NCBI GenBank assembly: GCA_014529385.2
Contig: CM043958.1
Coordinates: 156,837,293-156,897,292, forward strand
Source of the DNA: Adiantum capillus-veneris
Taxonomy: Eukaryota; Streptophyta; Polypodiopsida; Polypodiales; Pteridaceae
Direction: 5' to 3'
DNA: 60,000 bases
Below the pieces are notes generated by a model. It was not told the DNA's origin, made no database searches, and saw only the letters and a list, made by a program, of their open reading frames with translations. The position numbers and the translations under genes are program-made. Position 1 is the stretch's first letter. The number at the start of each line of letters is the position of its first letter. Of the stretch, positions 43,030 to 52,573 are shown piece after piece.

Positions 43030-43437
43030 CTAACAAAGTGAGCTCAGAGATTTGTGATGACTGGGCCAAAGATTTTTCTTGTGTAGGTAAAGAAGCCCAT
43101 ATAAAATGCTTCTTCAAAAGTTTGCATGTAGTAAGAGGATAAGAACATTACCCTAGCATAGAATCCATGGAGCACTTCCTCCAAAGGTTGCCCTAACAAA
43201 CCATAGCATAGACCTTTATTTCCTTTGAGGAAGGACATCCAGGCAACATATATCTGCTCTGTGCGATGGAAGGTTTGTAGGTAGATTAGGAGCATCTTTA
43301 AGGTCTTGACAAGCATAATGCAGGACAAGTCTGGTATTCCACGGAATAGTTGTATTGTTGAGGAGAGATTCTACACCATGTAGTCTTTGGTGGGCTTGCC
43401 ATTTGGCGGTGGTGGAAACCTTGGGTAGTTGAGCCAT
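43030..43437 (-). pseudogene. unrecognised coding fragment
   Basis: The minus frame 43437-43216 (MAQLPKVSTTAKWQAHQRLH, NTTIPWNTRLVLHYACQDLK) passes by a shift into 43328-43044 (QIYVAWMSFLKGNKGLCYGL, VLHGFYARVMFLSSYYMQTF). The composition is protein-like. No domain is recognised. It lies tail-to-tail with the methyltransferase-like gene and could be a further cluster member. Confidence 0.3.
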
Positions 43438-43501
43438 GTTGGCCCGCTTCTACTATATGATAGAGTGTTGTTGCCAGTTACGGACTCTTGGAACCGGACA
43501 T

Positions 43502-43701
43502 TGTTGGGGTAAAGACTCTTCGTCTTTGTTCAGCTGCCCGCCCACATGTGTACATGCCCTTATTCATATACCTTATTCATTATACTATATGAATAAGGAC
43601 CACCTCACTCATTAGTTCCAAAGGTTGCTCCACCCACCGTCTTGTGCTCCTCCCCTTCCCCGCACACACCGCACAGCATTGCACACACACACACACTCAC
43701 A
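43502..43701 (+). repeat. short copia-type LTR
   Basis: Begins TGTTGGGGTAAAG and ends ACTCACA, 200 bp, followed after two bases by a primer site. It contains a small palindrome near 43559-43598 (CCTTATTCATATA...TATATGAATAAGG). TGTTGG...ACA ends and short length fit Ty1/copia or a TRIM-like element. Confidence 0.65.
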
Positions 43702-43703
43702 AG

Positions 43704-43715
43704 TGGCATCAGAGC
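43704..43715 (+). other. initiator-Met tRNA primer site
   Basis: TGGCATCAGAGC, one base from the common TGGTATCAGAGC, two bases after the LTR. It is followed by an ATG (43719). Confidence 0.8.
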
Positions 43716-44185
43716 TATGGCAGCGAATGACGCACGTGCGATTGCTTCTCGATGACAGACTCGAAAGCAACGGAGCTTGCTGGCGACTATGGCGGAGCTC
43801 GTACTTGAGCTTGGTGGTGGCAGCAGATCCGCACGGATTGGAGCTCGAGCGGAGGAGATCGGGCGGCGGATCCCAACTATCCAACGCACGCAGCCCCTCT
43901 TGGCTTGGAGGGGGATCTTGAGGATTCTAAGGGAATCAGTAAATGAAGGGAGCTCTGTAGAGTTTTTCATGCATGCAAAGAAATAGGGGAAGGCAGCCAG
44001 TCAAAGGCCGAGCAACATTTCAATGAAAAAGAGGGGATCTGCAGGGAAAATTAGCAGCGAGTCGAGCAAAGGCAAAGGGAACATTTGAAGCCTTGAAAAG
44101 CAGCGACAGTCAATTGAGCTCATAGGCTTGAACATCGAGCTGCAAACAAGTACTTGGGAAGGGAAATTAAGCAGGTGTGGTGCGT

Positions 44186-44220
<35 letters not shown>

Positions 44221-44787
44221 AGCAGCACTCGCACCTCTCAGACAGAACGATTTTTTGCTTGTGGGACTGTGGTGCGCACACACACACACACACACACACA
44301 CAAGTTGCCAGACAAGCAGCAAATTGAAGCAGCCGGGCAAGCTTGAGAGTGCAAGCATCGGGCTGCAAGAGTGTCAAGAGGGAGAGCACCAGGGAGATGC
44401 TTGACCAACAGAGTGGGGGAATCCATGAAGGATTGAGAGCCTGTGAGCAAGGGAAGCGACAGCAAGATACGAGGGCCTCTGTGTTGAGCAGTCGGGCATG
44501 GGAGCCAATTAAGGGATATCTCGAACAATTGTAGTACACTCGGGCAGGTAGCGACACCGGGTAGTGTTGGGAGAAGGGCAACAAATTAGCGAGCTTGTGT
44601 GTACACGTACACACACACATCGGAGCTTGGGGGGAGCAGAGACAACAGACAGAGCCGGAGACAGGCTCGTCAGATAAAAGTTTGCAGAGCTCGACCATTT
44701 TGTAGTGAGACTTTTCTTTTTTTTCTTTTTTTTTTTGGTGACTTCACACACTATTGTCCTCCCCCCCCCCCCCCGCCCCTCTAATTG
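43716..44787 (+). other. internal region without recognisable polyprotein; CA tracts
   Basis: After the primer site the sequence is GC-rich and repetitive, with (CA)16 at 44188-44219 and (CA)13 at 44276-44301 embedded in similar flanks (GTGGTGCG..CACACA; GTGCGCACACA), and a C14 run at 44761-44774. No protease, RT or integrase motif and no second LTR were found. It may be a non-autonomous copia relative or a truncated one. Confidence 0.4.
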
Positions 44788-44876
44788 ACACCCTCAATTT
44801 TTAAAGGGGATCTACAGTTGAAAATCACCGTCGCTTGTCGGCGAAGATCACAACCGTTGATTCCATATGTGGACTT

Positions 44877-45030
44877 GATGTAAATTAGATGTAAACTAAA
44901 TGTAAACTCGGACAATGTGAACTAGTTGTGAACTTGCATGTAAACTAGATGTGAACTCTGCAAAGTCTGTGAACTATAGTATTGTGGTGTAAACTCAATG
45001 TGAACTCGAGGTAAACTCTATGTGAACTAA
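44877..45030 (+). repeat. TGTAAACT/TGTGAACT short repeats
   Basis: About ten copies of TGT(A/G)AACT at irregular 10-18 bp spacing, for example TGTAAATTAGATGTAAACTA and TGTAAACTCAATGTGAACTC. Confidence 0.8.
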
Positions 45031-45090
45031 GATCGCGGCACACCAAATCTACGCAATATGATGCTACCGTTCTACATGCTTATCAAAACG

Positions 45091-45157
45091 TGTGTAATAG
45101 CGTAGTGGTAAAGCATTGGTTTTGGGATGGGAGGATTGTGAGGTCGAATCCTACCCA
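45091..45157 (+). other. tRNA-like sequence (Pro-like), probable SINE head or degenerate tRNA
   Basis: TAGCGTAGTGGTAAAGC (45098) resembles the pol III A box (TRGCNNAGTGG). GGTCGAATCC (45142) matches the B box and T loop. The spacing (about 43 bp) is that of a tRNA gene, and GGTTTTGGGATGG between them resembles an anticodon arm with TGG (Pro). The acceptor stem does not pair well, so a working tRNA is unlikely. It could still provide a pol III promoter. Confidence 0.55.
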
Positions 45158-45255
45158 ATTTATTTTTTCCTCTCAATGAATCGACGGTCCACGATCAACA
45201 ATGATTTGAAACCGTAGATCCCCTCTAAAAATTGAGGGTGTCAAATAGAGACGTG

Positions 45256-45432
45256 CCCCCCCCCCCCCCCCCTCCCCCCGACTCGCAGCCCCGCTCTCAC
45301 ACACCGTGGCAAAGCTTGAGAGAAAGCTGACAGAGAGAGTGAGAGCGAGTGAGACTCACAACGAGTGAGAGAGATCTGTGAGAGAGAGAGAGCCAGCGAG
45401 ATAGAGAGAGAGAGAGAGAGCGAGTGAGAGGT

Positions 45433-45464
<32 letters not shown>

Positions 45465-46980
45465 CGTTTTTGGCATGCGCTCACAGGAAGTGCAGGTATG
45501 GGCGAGTAGGCCCGAACATCACCCGACATCGGCCCGATTTTGGCGGACTTTTTCAGCGATTTTTCTTCTACTTCTTGGCATCGGTTTTGACACCGACTTC
45601 TACGGCTCGGCATCGGCCTCGAGCATTCAAGGCTTGTCTTTGGCGACACGCTTTACGACTCAGCATTGACGGCTCAGCATCGGCTTTGAGCATTGACATT
45701 AGCTTGGCATTGGTTTCAACACAGACCAAGTGGCTATTTGACTAGCGTGCTTTCGCCCGATGGCAGAAGACAACATCCATGACTTTTGACCTCGACACAG
45801 CAGGCGATGATAGAGCGAGAGCGGCATCGGCTCTCCTCTAACGCCCATTCCGGAGCGCATTCGGCTCTGATTTACTCTCCTCGGCCATTATGGATTTGAG
45901 AGAATCCCAATTTTCCAGCTTCGACGACACATACCGACAGATACGCTTTGACGAACCATTCCCGAGCAGGTTTTTGCCTTGAGCGCGCTTGGCTCTTGGC
46001 AGGTGTTTTCAATCGACGTGTTTACCGATTGATGAGGTAGTATTTGCCAGTTTTTCAGCAGTTTTTCTCACAGGTTGAACAGTGCATTCCAGAGAGATTT
46101 TGGCATGGTCTTGTGCAGTTTCATGCTATGTATGCATTATGTGGATACAATTTGAGCTTGGTACAACTCGCAGGTAGCAAGTTCGCAGCTTTACAGGTGT
46201 TTTTGACAGGTATATGTCCATAGAGCCACTCAGTCAGAGGTGAGCCATTTTGCCAAGGTTTTGGCAATTGCTATGTATGCCATTTGTGGATTTTGCTACT
46301 AAGACACTAAGTGTCTATCTTCATGCGTAATTGGTAAGCTTTTTGAGTTTTTGCTCAGTTGCCAAGGGAAACTCTGTCGGATTTTTCCCAGATTCTCGCC
46401 ATGATTTATGCGTATTCGCAGTTTACTCTCTGATGGTATAGTGGTTGATATATTCCCACTTTGATAGAGTGATTGAGTGTTTACTCTCACTTTTGGTAGT
46501 TTTTGTCAGTTTGGACACGGTTTGGTGTTCTTGTACCCACTCTCACAGGAGTGAGGATTGTGTATGCTTGTGTGGCTACATACAGACAGTCACACATTTC
46601 ACAAGTTTTTGCAAATTTTTACATGCAGTCTTGTGGGATGCATTTTGAGTTAGTTTGCTCTCTACTTGTGTATATGGTTATGCGCTTTATACTCGGTTGA
46701 GTTGTTTGTCCCTGTTTATGCTTATCGATAGCAGATTGTGAAGTTGTTTTATGCATATGTGAGCATCGATATTGAGTTATGTATCTTGCACTTGGTGTTG
46801 ATCCCGGTGAAGTTGGTTGTCCACTTTCTGAGTAGATTTTTATCTGGGGTCATTAGCCTATGGTTGTGGGCCCATTGAAGGTTAGTAGGAGTCAAGTATA
46901 GTGGGTAGAGTGCCCCCCTTGACTTTGAGGTCAAATGGATCAATATTTTACACGGAATTGCAAAATGTCACTTTGAGGTG
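45256..46980. other. no gene; GA tracts and GGCATCGG-type short repeats
   Basis: Starts with a C run, then GAGAG-rich sequence to 45462, including (GA)n at 45400-45420 and 45434-45460. At 45520-45715 recurring CGGCATCGGC / CAGCATTGACGGCTC words appear. The rest (45720-46980) is GT-leaning without convincing frames. Confidence 0.4.
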
Positions 46981-48150
46981 GGGATATGGTGATTTTTCCT
47001 TATCATAATGAGATGGAATCTGATGCACCCCTAATTTTCTATAGCTCTTCTACATGATGGCATCTGCACATGGATTAATTCTTGTCAAAATCTGAGCCTT
47101 CTACATGATGGCATCTACACATGGGTTAATTCTTGTCAAAATCTGAGCCTTTGATCTTCGGCGTGCCTAAGATACTAGGTCAACTTTTTGGTCAACTTTT
47201 GCACTTTGGAGCTCACTATGGTGTTCTTTTACTAGAGAGGATCCTATGGTTCAAGTTTGGTGTGATTTGGATACTTGATGTGGCTAGTGTACGCGTCTTT
47301 GCTCCCAAAAAATCCCAAATTGTCATGTGTTGCCATGCTCCCTATGGTCTTGGTGGTGGACAAAGTGGTAATCAAGATGCTTCTTGATATAGTTAGGAAC
47401 TTATTCCTCATGGCTGGAGCGAGTAATGACCGACAAACGGTGCGTATAAGCACACGAAAGATTGCCGAAAACCACTAGTTAGAGCTCTCTCTGAATGCAA
47501 ATGAGAGTAGAAATGGCCTAAAGGACTATACATACTTGGACTTTCCTGATACCCCCCATCATGTACCTATCCATTGAGCCAAGTAGCCTTCACAACATAT
47601 CCTCAAATCATTTTTTTTTGAAAACCGACACTTGGGGACCTTCCTGTCACAAGTTTTCCTAGGTGGTTAGTGAGTCAGAGCGTCTGTCGAGCATCTTGAT
47701 CGGAGTTTCCCCAAAATTTTCTTGGCCGTTCCATTGAGCTTCAAGATTTGGCCTTTGAAGTCGGATTCCAATTCTAACATTCTTGCTTATTTATTTGTTT
47801 GTTTTGAGATTTTATTTCCTTTATTAACAAAAATTAGATAAAATTATCCAAAGTGCCCATAAAATTTTCATTCTATGCTCAAAAAATACAGAAACACTTC
47901 TAATTCATTACTTGGCCATATTTTTTTCTTGAAAACACACAACAAGAGTAAAAATTGCAATCTTTTTGGCTTTTTCGACATGTATTTGCAATATATACAC
48001 ACACTTAGGGGTTATCATATTACGTTTTCCCCATTCACCTAGTTATTAGGGCATCTCATCTATTTTTCCAAAAAAAATTCATACATTAACAGACATTGCC
48101 CTTTGCTCTATCAAATTCATACGCTTGGGTCCACATTCAGAATGTCTCCC
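46981..48150 (-). other. scrap of a gypsy leader-like region with tandem 51-bp repeat
   Basis: 47048-47098 and 47099-47149 are two copies of a 51-bp unit (TTCTACATGATGGCATCT...CTGAGCC) with two differences. At 47153 is GATCTTCGGCGTGCCTAAGATA, the same palindromic word found three times in the 5' leader at 55569-56169. So part of this stretch belongs to the same gypsy family. The rest is AT-rich and ends at a C10 run (about 48148). Confidence 0.5.
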
Positions 48151-48327
48151 CCCCCCCCTCCTTGCTCAAGCCCTTTGGAACGATAGAGCATAACCGAGTT
48201 TGTGCATTGCATGGGCGATAAAATCGTGTCTACGCATGGCCGAGATTGGTCCTATCATGTTATCGATGTCAATGCATGAATAACACTATGCGGTTCAAGA
48301 GGTGGGTCTTGAGTAGTGTACTCAATG

Positions 48328-48533
48328 GTTGTTGATGGCAAGGTATCCTGTGTTGGAACTCTCTTGAGTAAATCCTATAGTAGTTGAGTGCGTTCTTTGA
48401 TTGTGCAATACGTACAGTCCATATAGCAGGGTTGTTGATGGCAAGGTATCCTGTGTTGGAACTCTCTTGAGTAAATCCTGCAGTAGTTGAGCGCATTCTT
48501 TGATTGTGCAATATGTACAGTCCATAGCAGGAG
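48328..48533. repeat. 103-bp tandem duplication
   Basis: GTTGTTGATGGCAAGGTATC...GTACAGTCCATA occurs at 48328 and 48431 with about five differences. It lies in the 3' region of the minus-strand gypsy element. Confidence 0.92.
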
Positions 48534-48939
48534 TACTGAAATTTGTGGGCACTGTTGTGGATGATGGTCTAATCTTTGGTACCCATTTATACTTGACTGT
48601 GTTTGGCTTTGCCTAAAAGAACTTTCTACAACTTGCCTTCATTTCAAATCTGATTTTAGGTTTTTGCTTAGTTTTCCTAACCCACTTTGTTTCCTATAAT
48701 TGCAGTCTTCGTTGTTGTATGGTGCCATAGTAGGCTTCTTGTTAGTGTGCAACAACTTTTTAGATACCCAAATTGCTAAGAGTGGTTGATGAGCTGATTT
48801 TTAGGTATCCAAATATACCTGGCTCCTTGCATGCTATGATGGTGAGAACAAATCTTTCGTGAAGCAGCAGTTGTAAGTGTATCAGACGGTCGGCTGGAAA
48901 TTACTAAGAATTGCTTTCCATTTTTCCTTGTTGTATGCA

Positions 48940-49711
48940 AATGGCACCTTCAAATGTCCTCCTTCAAGTGTAAGCTCTAGAATTTTTGCATCCCAATCTT
49001 AAATTGCTTTATGGGTTTGCATCCATGGAACTCCCAATATTAAATCTTCATTCATATGTTCATCCGCTATGCATATGAAAGTATGCGGGCAAGAGAATCC
49101 ATGAACAATGATATTCAAGTTGATTTTCTTCAAAGTCGGAGTTACTTTTTTATTGCATCCCTTGAAAGTATCTCGACAATACCCAAGTGGTTGAGTAGTT
49201 GCTCCTACTAGCTGATTGGATTGACTCATGTATCTACTAAGGCCTTGAACATGTAATTCGCTTTCAAATTCACCGTGATCTGTATATTAATACCATCCAT
49301 CCATTCTTCATCAGTCTCCAACTCATCACCTACTAAGGGTTGAATCTGGAGGGTATTGTGGGGTAGAACTTGAAGAATCGGTTTCCTTGTTGCTCTCCTC
49401 TTCAGAACACGATTGTATGCTTCCTCTTGGGCTTCCTCGATCACCTGCTATTTTTTAAGCTTTCTTTCCTTTGCTGCATGCATTCTTTGCAAAGGATCAT
49501 CAGTCAAGGGCAGATAGTACTTGCAAAGTCGACATCCACCAATCCAATTTTCCATGATTTCTCCATCTAAGGTAGCTAGTTTGACTGCACCACTCAGTGA
49601 AACATCTTCAATGACAAAAGGACTGTGTCCCTTTTTCTTGAACTTGTGTATATGTTGTCTCAAGGAGTAAACTAGAACCAAATCCCCTAGTTTGAAAATT
49701 TTTGTCAGCAA
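48940..49711 (-). pseudogene. integrase C-terminal domain fused in frame to a protease-like domain
   Basis: 49711-49451 reads FKLGDLVLVYSLRQHIHKFK, FVIEDVSLSGAVKLATLDGE and the LTDDPLQRMHAAKERK end of plant gypsy integrases. After one TAG the same frame continues (EEAQEEAYNRVLKRRATRKP) into INIQITVNLKANYMFKALVD and, past another stop, LNIIVHGFSCPHTFICIADE and NEDLILGVPWMQTHKAI. The ALVDT...LILGVPWM pattern is that of a retropepsin. The usual gypsy protease lies before RT, so this position is unexpected. The TG after the catalytic Asp is lost here. Confidence 0.65.
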
Positions 49712-50590
49712 ATGTGAGTCAAAAAACTACTTTTGTTTTCATTTGTATGTATATATATGGGCAATTTCCGCTAGTCACTATTCATCTAGTCTTTCTATGT
49801 CCTCAAGTCGTTTTGACAACTCGTGCCCTTTCCATTCCAACTCGTGTACAACTTTAAGAGTGGGTAATAAGAACTCCATTGTAGTATTGCATCTAATCCA
49901 TAGACCAAGTTAAAAGGAGTTGTGTTGAAGGCTCTTTTGAATGAATTTTGATACACCCAAAAGGCTGAATGAAGATGCATCTCCCAGTCTGTTCTTCCTG
50001 AACTAACAATTTTGTTTAGCACATAGCTTAGGATCTTGTTTGTATGTTCTGCTTGACCATTCACTTGAGGATGATAGGGTGCAGATTTTTTATGGATTAC
50101 CATAAACTCATTTAATAAGTGTTCTATCACCTCATTGACAAAATGTGATTGTGATCACTTACAAGCTCAATAGGAAGTCCATACCTAGTGAATATGCATT
50201 TATACAGGAATGCAACAGTAGTTCTAGCATCGTTCTTCCTAGTGGCTCGTGCCTCAACCCATTAGGTGAAGTAATATGTGGCCACAATAATATATTGCAT
50301 GTGAGTTTTGTATGCCAGTGGTTGTATTGGATCCACAAAGTCTATACCCCACTTAGAAAATGCACGTGCTCCCATCATAGGTTGCAGTGGCATACTATCA
50401 ATTTGTGTTGGCATCTTTGCTCATTGACATGAATCACATCATCAAACATATTCTTTGGCATCAGCAAACAATGTTGGCCACTAGATGCCTACCATCAATA
50501 TAGCATTGGTTGTGGGTTCATGAGATAAATGGCCTCCTGCAAGACCGGTGTGCGCTCCTCTTGGATAGGAAGATACTCCTCTTCATTGGC
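49712..50590 (-). pseudogene. gypsy B integrase (zinc finger and catalytic core)
   Basis: A CQHK..VCHCN-like HHCC remnant lies near 50400. The core appears in pieces: a GLPIELVS-like segment at about 50165, then 50130-49795 with APYHPQVNGQAEHTNKILSY (containing the catalytic Glu region), WEMHLHSAFWVYQNSFKRAF and TPFNLVYGLDAI. Integrase joins the cDNA to the host chromosome. Frames are broken upstream of 50130. Confidence 0.85.
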
Positions 50591-51119
50591 ACACAGGCTA
50601 AGCAAGTGGTCCTTTCCTCATCGATAGAGATGATTCCCAATCATTGCATAGTTGGCTGCTTCAGTCTCTAGTGCCCTTCAGCTTTGTTTACTCATATCTT
50701 TTGGGAAGATTCTTTTAGTCAAATATTCCACTAGATATCTACTTCATTGTGGCGTCATTGAAATCTGAAATAATATGGCATGGGGTATGGCAGCTCTTTC
50801 TTTACATTGAAAGCAATTGTTCATGTATTAGTCTTTCTTCATGGTAGGCCAATACAATAGACTCCCATCCAAGTCAACCCTTGTAGGGTTTGGTCTCGTG
50901 CAAAATGCAGTCCTACTTCCATGGTATGAGATTGACTCAAGTAGGCTTCTTGTTCCTCAAGGTTAATACACAAAAGTGGAATCCCATCCCTATTTTTTCA
51001 TACAATCTTCCAACCATCAACTGGTATAGGGCGGATTGCTCTATCAATCGTGGTGTAATAAGAAGTGGTACTTGGGAATCTACTTGCACTATGGTCATTA
51101 AAGATACTAAATCTTCTGA

Positions 51120-52198
51120 TCATCTTGGAATCATTTCCACAGAGAACAGATAAGCATCTGGTAAATCATCATCTACCCCTTTGGGTGCTTCCCCTGAGGT
51201 GAACCTAGACAAATGATCCGCTCTTTGGTGTGTGATGCCCTTTTTGACAACCATTGTAAAGTCAAATTCGAGTAGGATGATGAAACATCTCACAATCCTT
51301 CTTGTATTGCACGGCTTGTTCACCAAATAGAGTAAGGCTTGATGATCTACGAAAAAGACAAACTTGTTAGCTAGAAATTAGTGTTTGAATTTCTTGATGA
51401 GATAGGAAAATCCATTGTGCCTTCTCCTGGCTGAGCTTAAATGCAACCAATACAAAAATTTGAAGCATCCACATGTACATGGAACACTTTAATCTAGTAT
51501 GGAGCCTTCAATATTGGTGTTGTTGTCAAAGCTTGCTTAAGCTTTTGGAATGACTCTTCACATTTGTCTGTCCATTTATAATGAGTGATAAGGCTATAAA
51601 TGGGCTTAGCTATGACTGCATACATATACATGAATCTATGATAATAGCCACAATGTCCCATAAATGCCTGAACTTCCTTAACAGATGTTGGTCTAGCCAT
51701 TTCAGCAATCACTGCCACCTTCTCCTAGTCTGTGGCTATACCATTTTTTGATACAATATGTCCAAGAAATTTACCCTCTCTAACCATAAATACGCATTCT
51801 TTAGGATTTAAACAAATCCTATATAGATGGCATTTCTCAAAGACACACCTTAAATGTTTGAAATGAGTCTCTCTTTTTGTTGATTGCACACAAAGATCAT
51901 CCATGTATACTTCAAGAAATTTCACAGATATTCCTTAAATGCATGGCTCATTATCCTTTGGAATGTTGTTGGGGCATTGGTCAAACTAAATGCATGATCT
52001 GATAAGCAAAAATCTCCCATTTTGTGGTGAAAGCCTTTTATGTTTATCTTTAGGATCTACGATCAATTGGTTGTGACCAGAGAATCCATCCAAGAACCTG
52101 GTAAAGACACACCTGTAGAGCACTTCAAGTACTACAATACTAATCAATAAAATCCTAGCTATGACCACTTCAAGCATACTCACTATTAGCATTAACAA
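51120..52198 (-). pseudogene. gypsy B reverse transcriptase and RNase H
   Basis: RT reads FLDGFSGHNQLIVDP (52100), then after shifts FLEVYMDDLCVQS with the YMDD active site (51915), GKFLGHIVSKNGIATD (51740) and VQAFMGHCGYYHRFM (51650). The RNase H region has HVHVDASNF (51480) and, at 51326-51120, LVNKPCNTRRIVRC and HQRADHLSRFTSGEAPKGVD. RT copies the RNA genome and RNase H removes it. At least four frame breaks are present. Confidence 0.9.
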
Positions 52199-52573
52199 GA
52201 CATATTTTGGCCCTATAGAGCCGCATCTAGCATACTTTTAGCTTAAAATTGGCTTGTCATCAAGCCCTTATTATTGTTGAATAATCATGTAGGATTAAAA
52301 TAAACCTGGTTGGCTTCCCTTTGCTCATTTTCTTGTCATGGAAGCGGAGCTGCACGACAGTGTTTCTCTGATTAAACCTTCAAACCAGCTGTTTGGTAGA
52401 TGTGACTCGTGTGGACCTTTCCTTGTCCTAGTGTCACTCATTCTTTCCTTGTTAAAGGTTTTTTTTGCGTTTCTTTCCCTATTTCCATCATTGAGGTGAC
52501 TGCATGTGGTTGTGCTTACTCTCTAATTGACCATGCTATCATGGGCTTTATCATTTGGCCCTACGTTCTATTC

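Larger units (their letters stand above)
44788..45241. mobile_element. 454-bp inverted-repeat element (MITE-like) containing a tRNA-like unit
   Basis: GACACCCTCAATTTTTAAAG then GGGATCTAC at 44788 is the reverse complement of 45213-45241 with one mismatch, and weaker complementarity continues inward (GATCACAACCGTTGAT / ATCAACAATG). It is flanked on both sides by long C runs (44761-44779 and 45256-45278). Inside are a TGTRAACT minisatellite and a tRNA-like block. Small size and terminal inverted repeats suggest a MITE; the tRNA-like block would instead suggest a SINE. Confidence 0.6.
48940..52200 (-). mobile_element. Ty3/gypsy retrotransposon B, pol region
   Basis: The minus strand encodes RT, RNase H, integrase core and integrase C-terminus, in the Ty3/gypsy order, followed by a protease-like domain. 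The Asp-tRNA primer site at 56488-56505 belongs to it and points to the Tat/Athila-like plant lineage. Many stops and shifts make it inactive. It is unrelated to gypsy A at the level seen here. Confidence 0.9.

Noticed and set aside
43719-43986. ATG-initiated gag of a copia element after the primer site
   Set aside because: A stop falls within a few codons of the reading from 43719, and no Gag, knuckle or Pol motif follows; nothing supports a protein.
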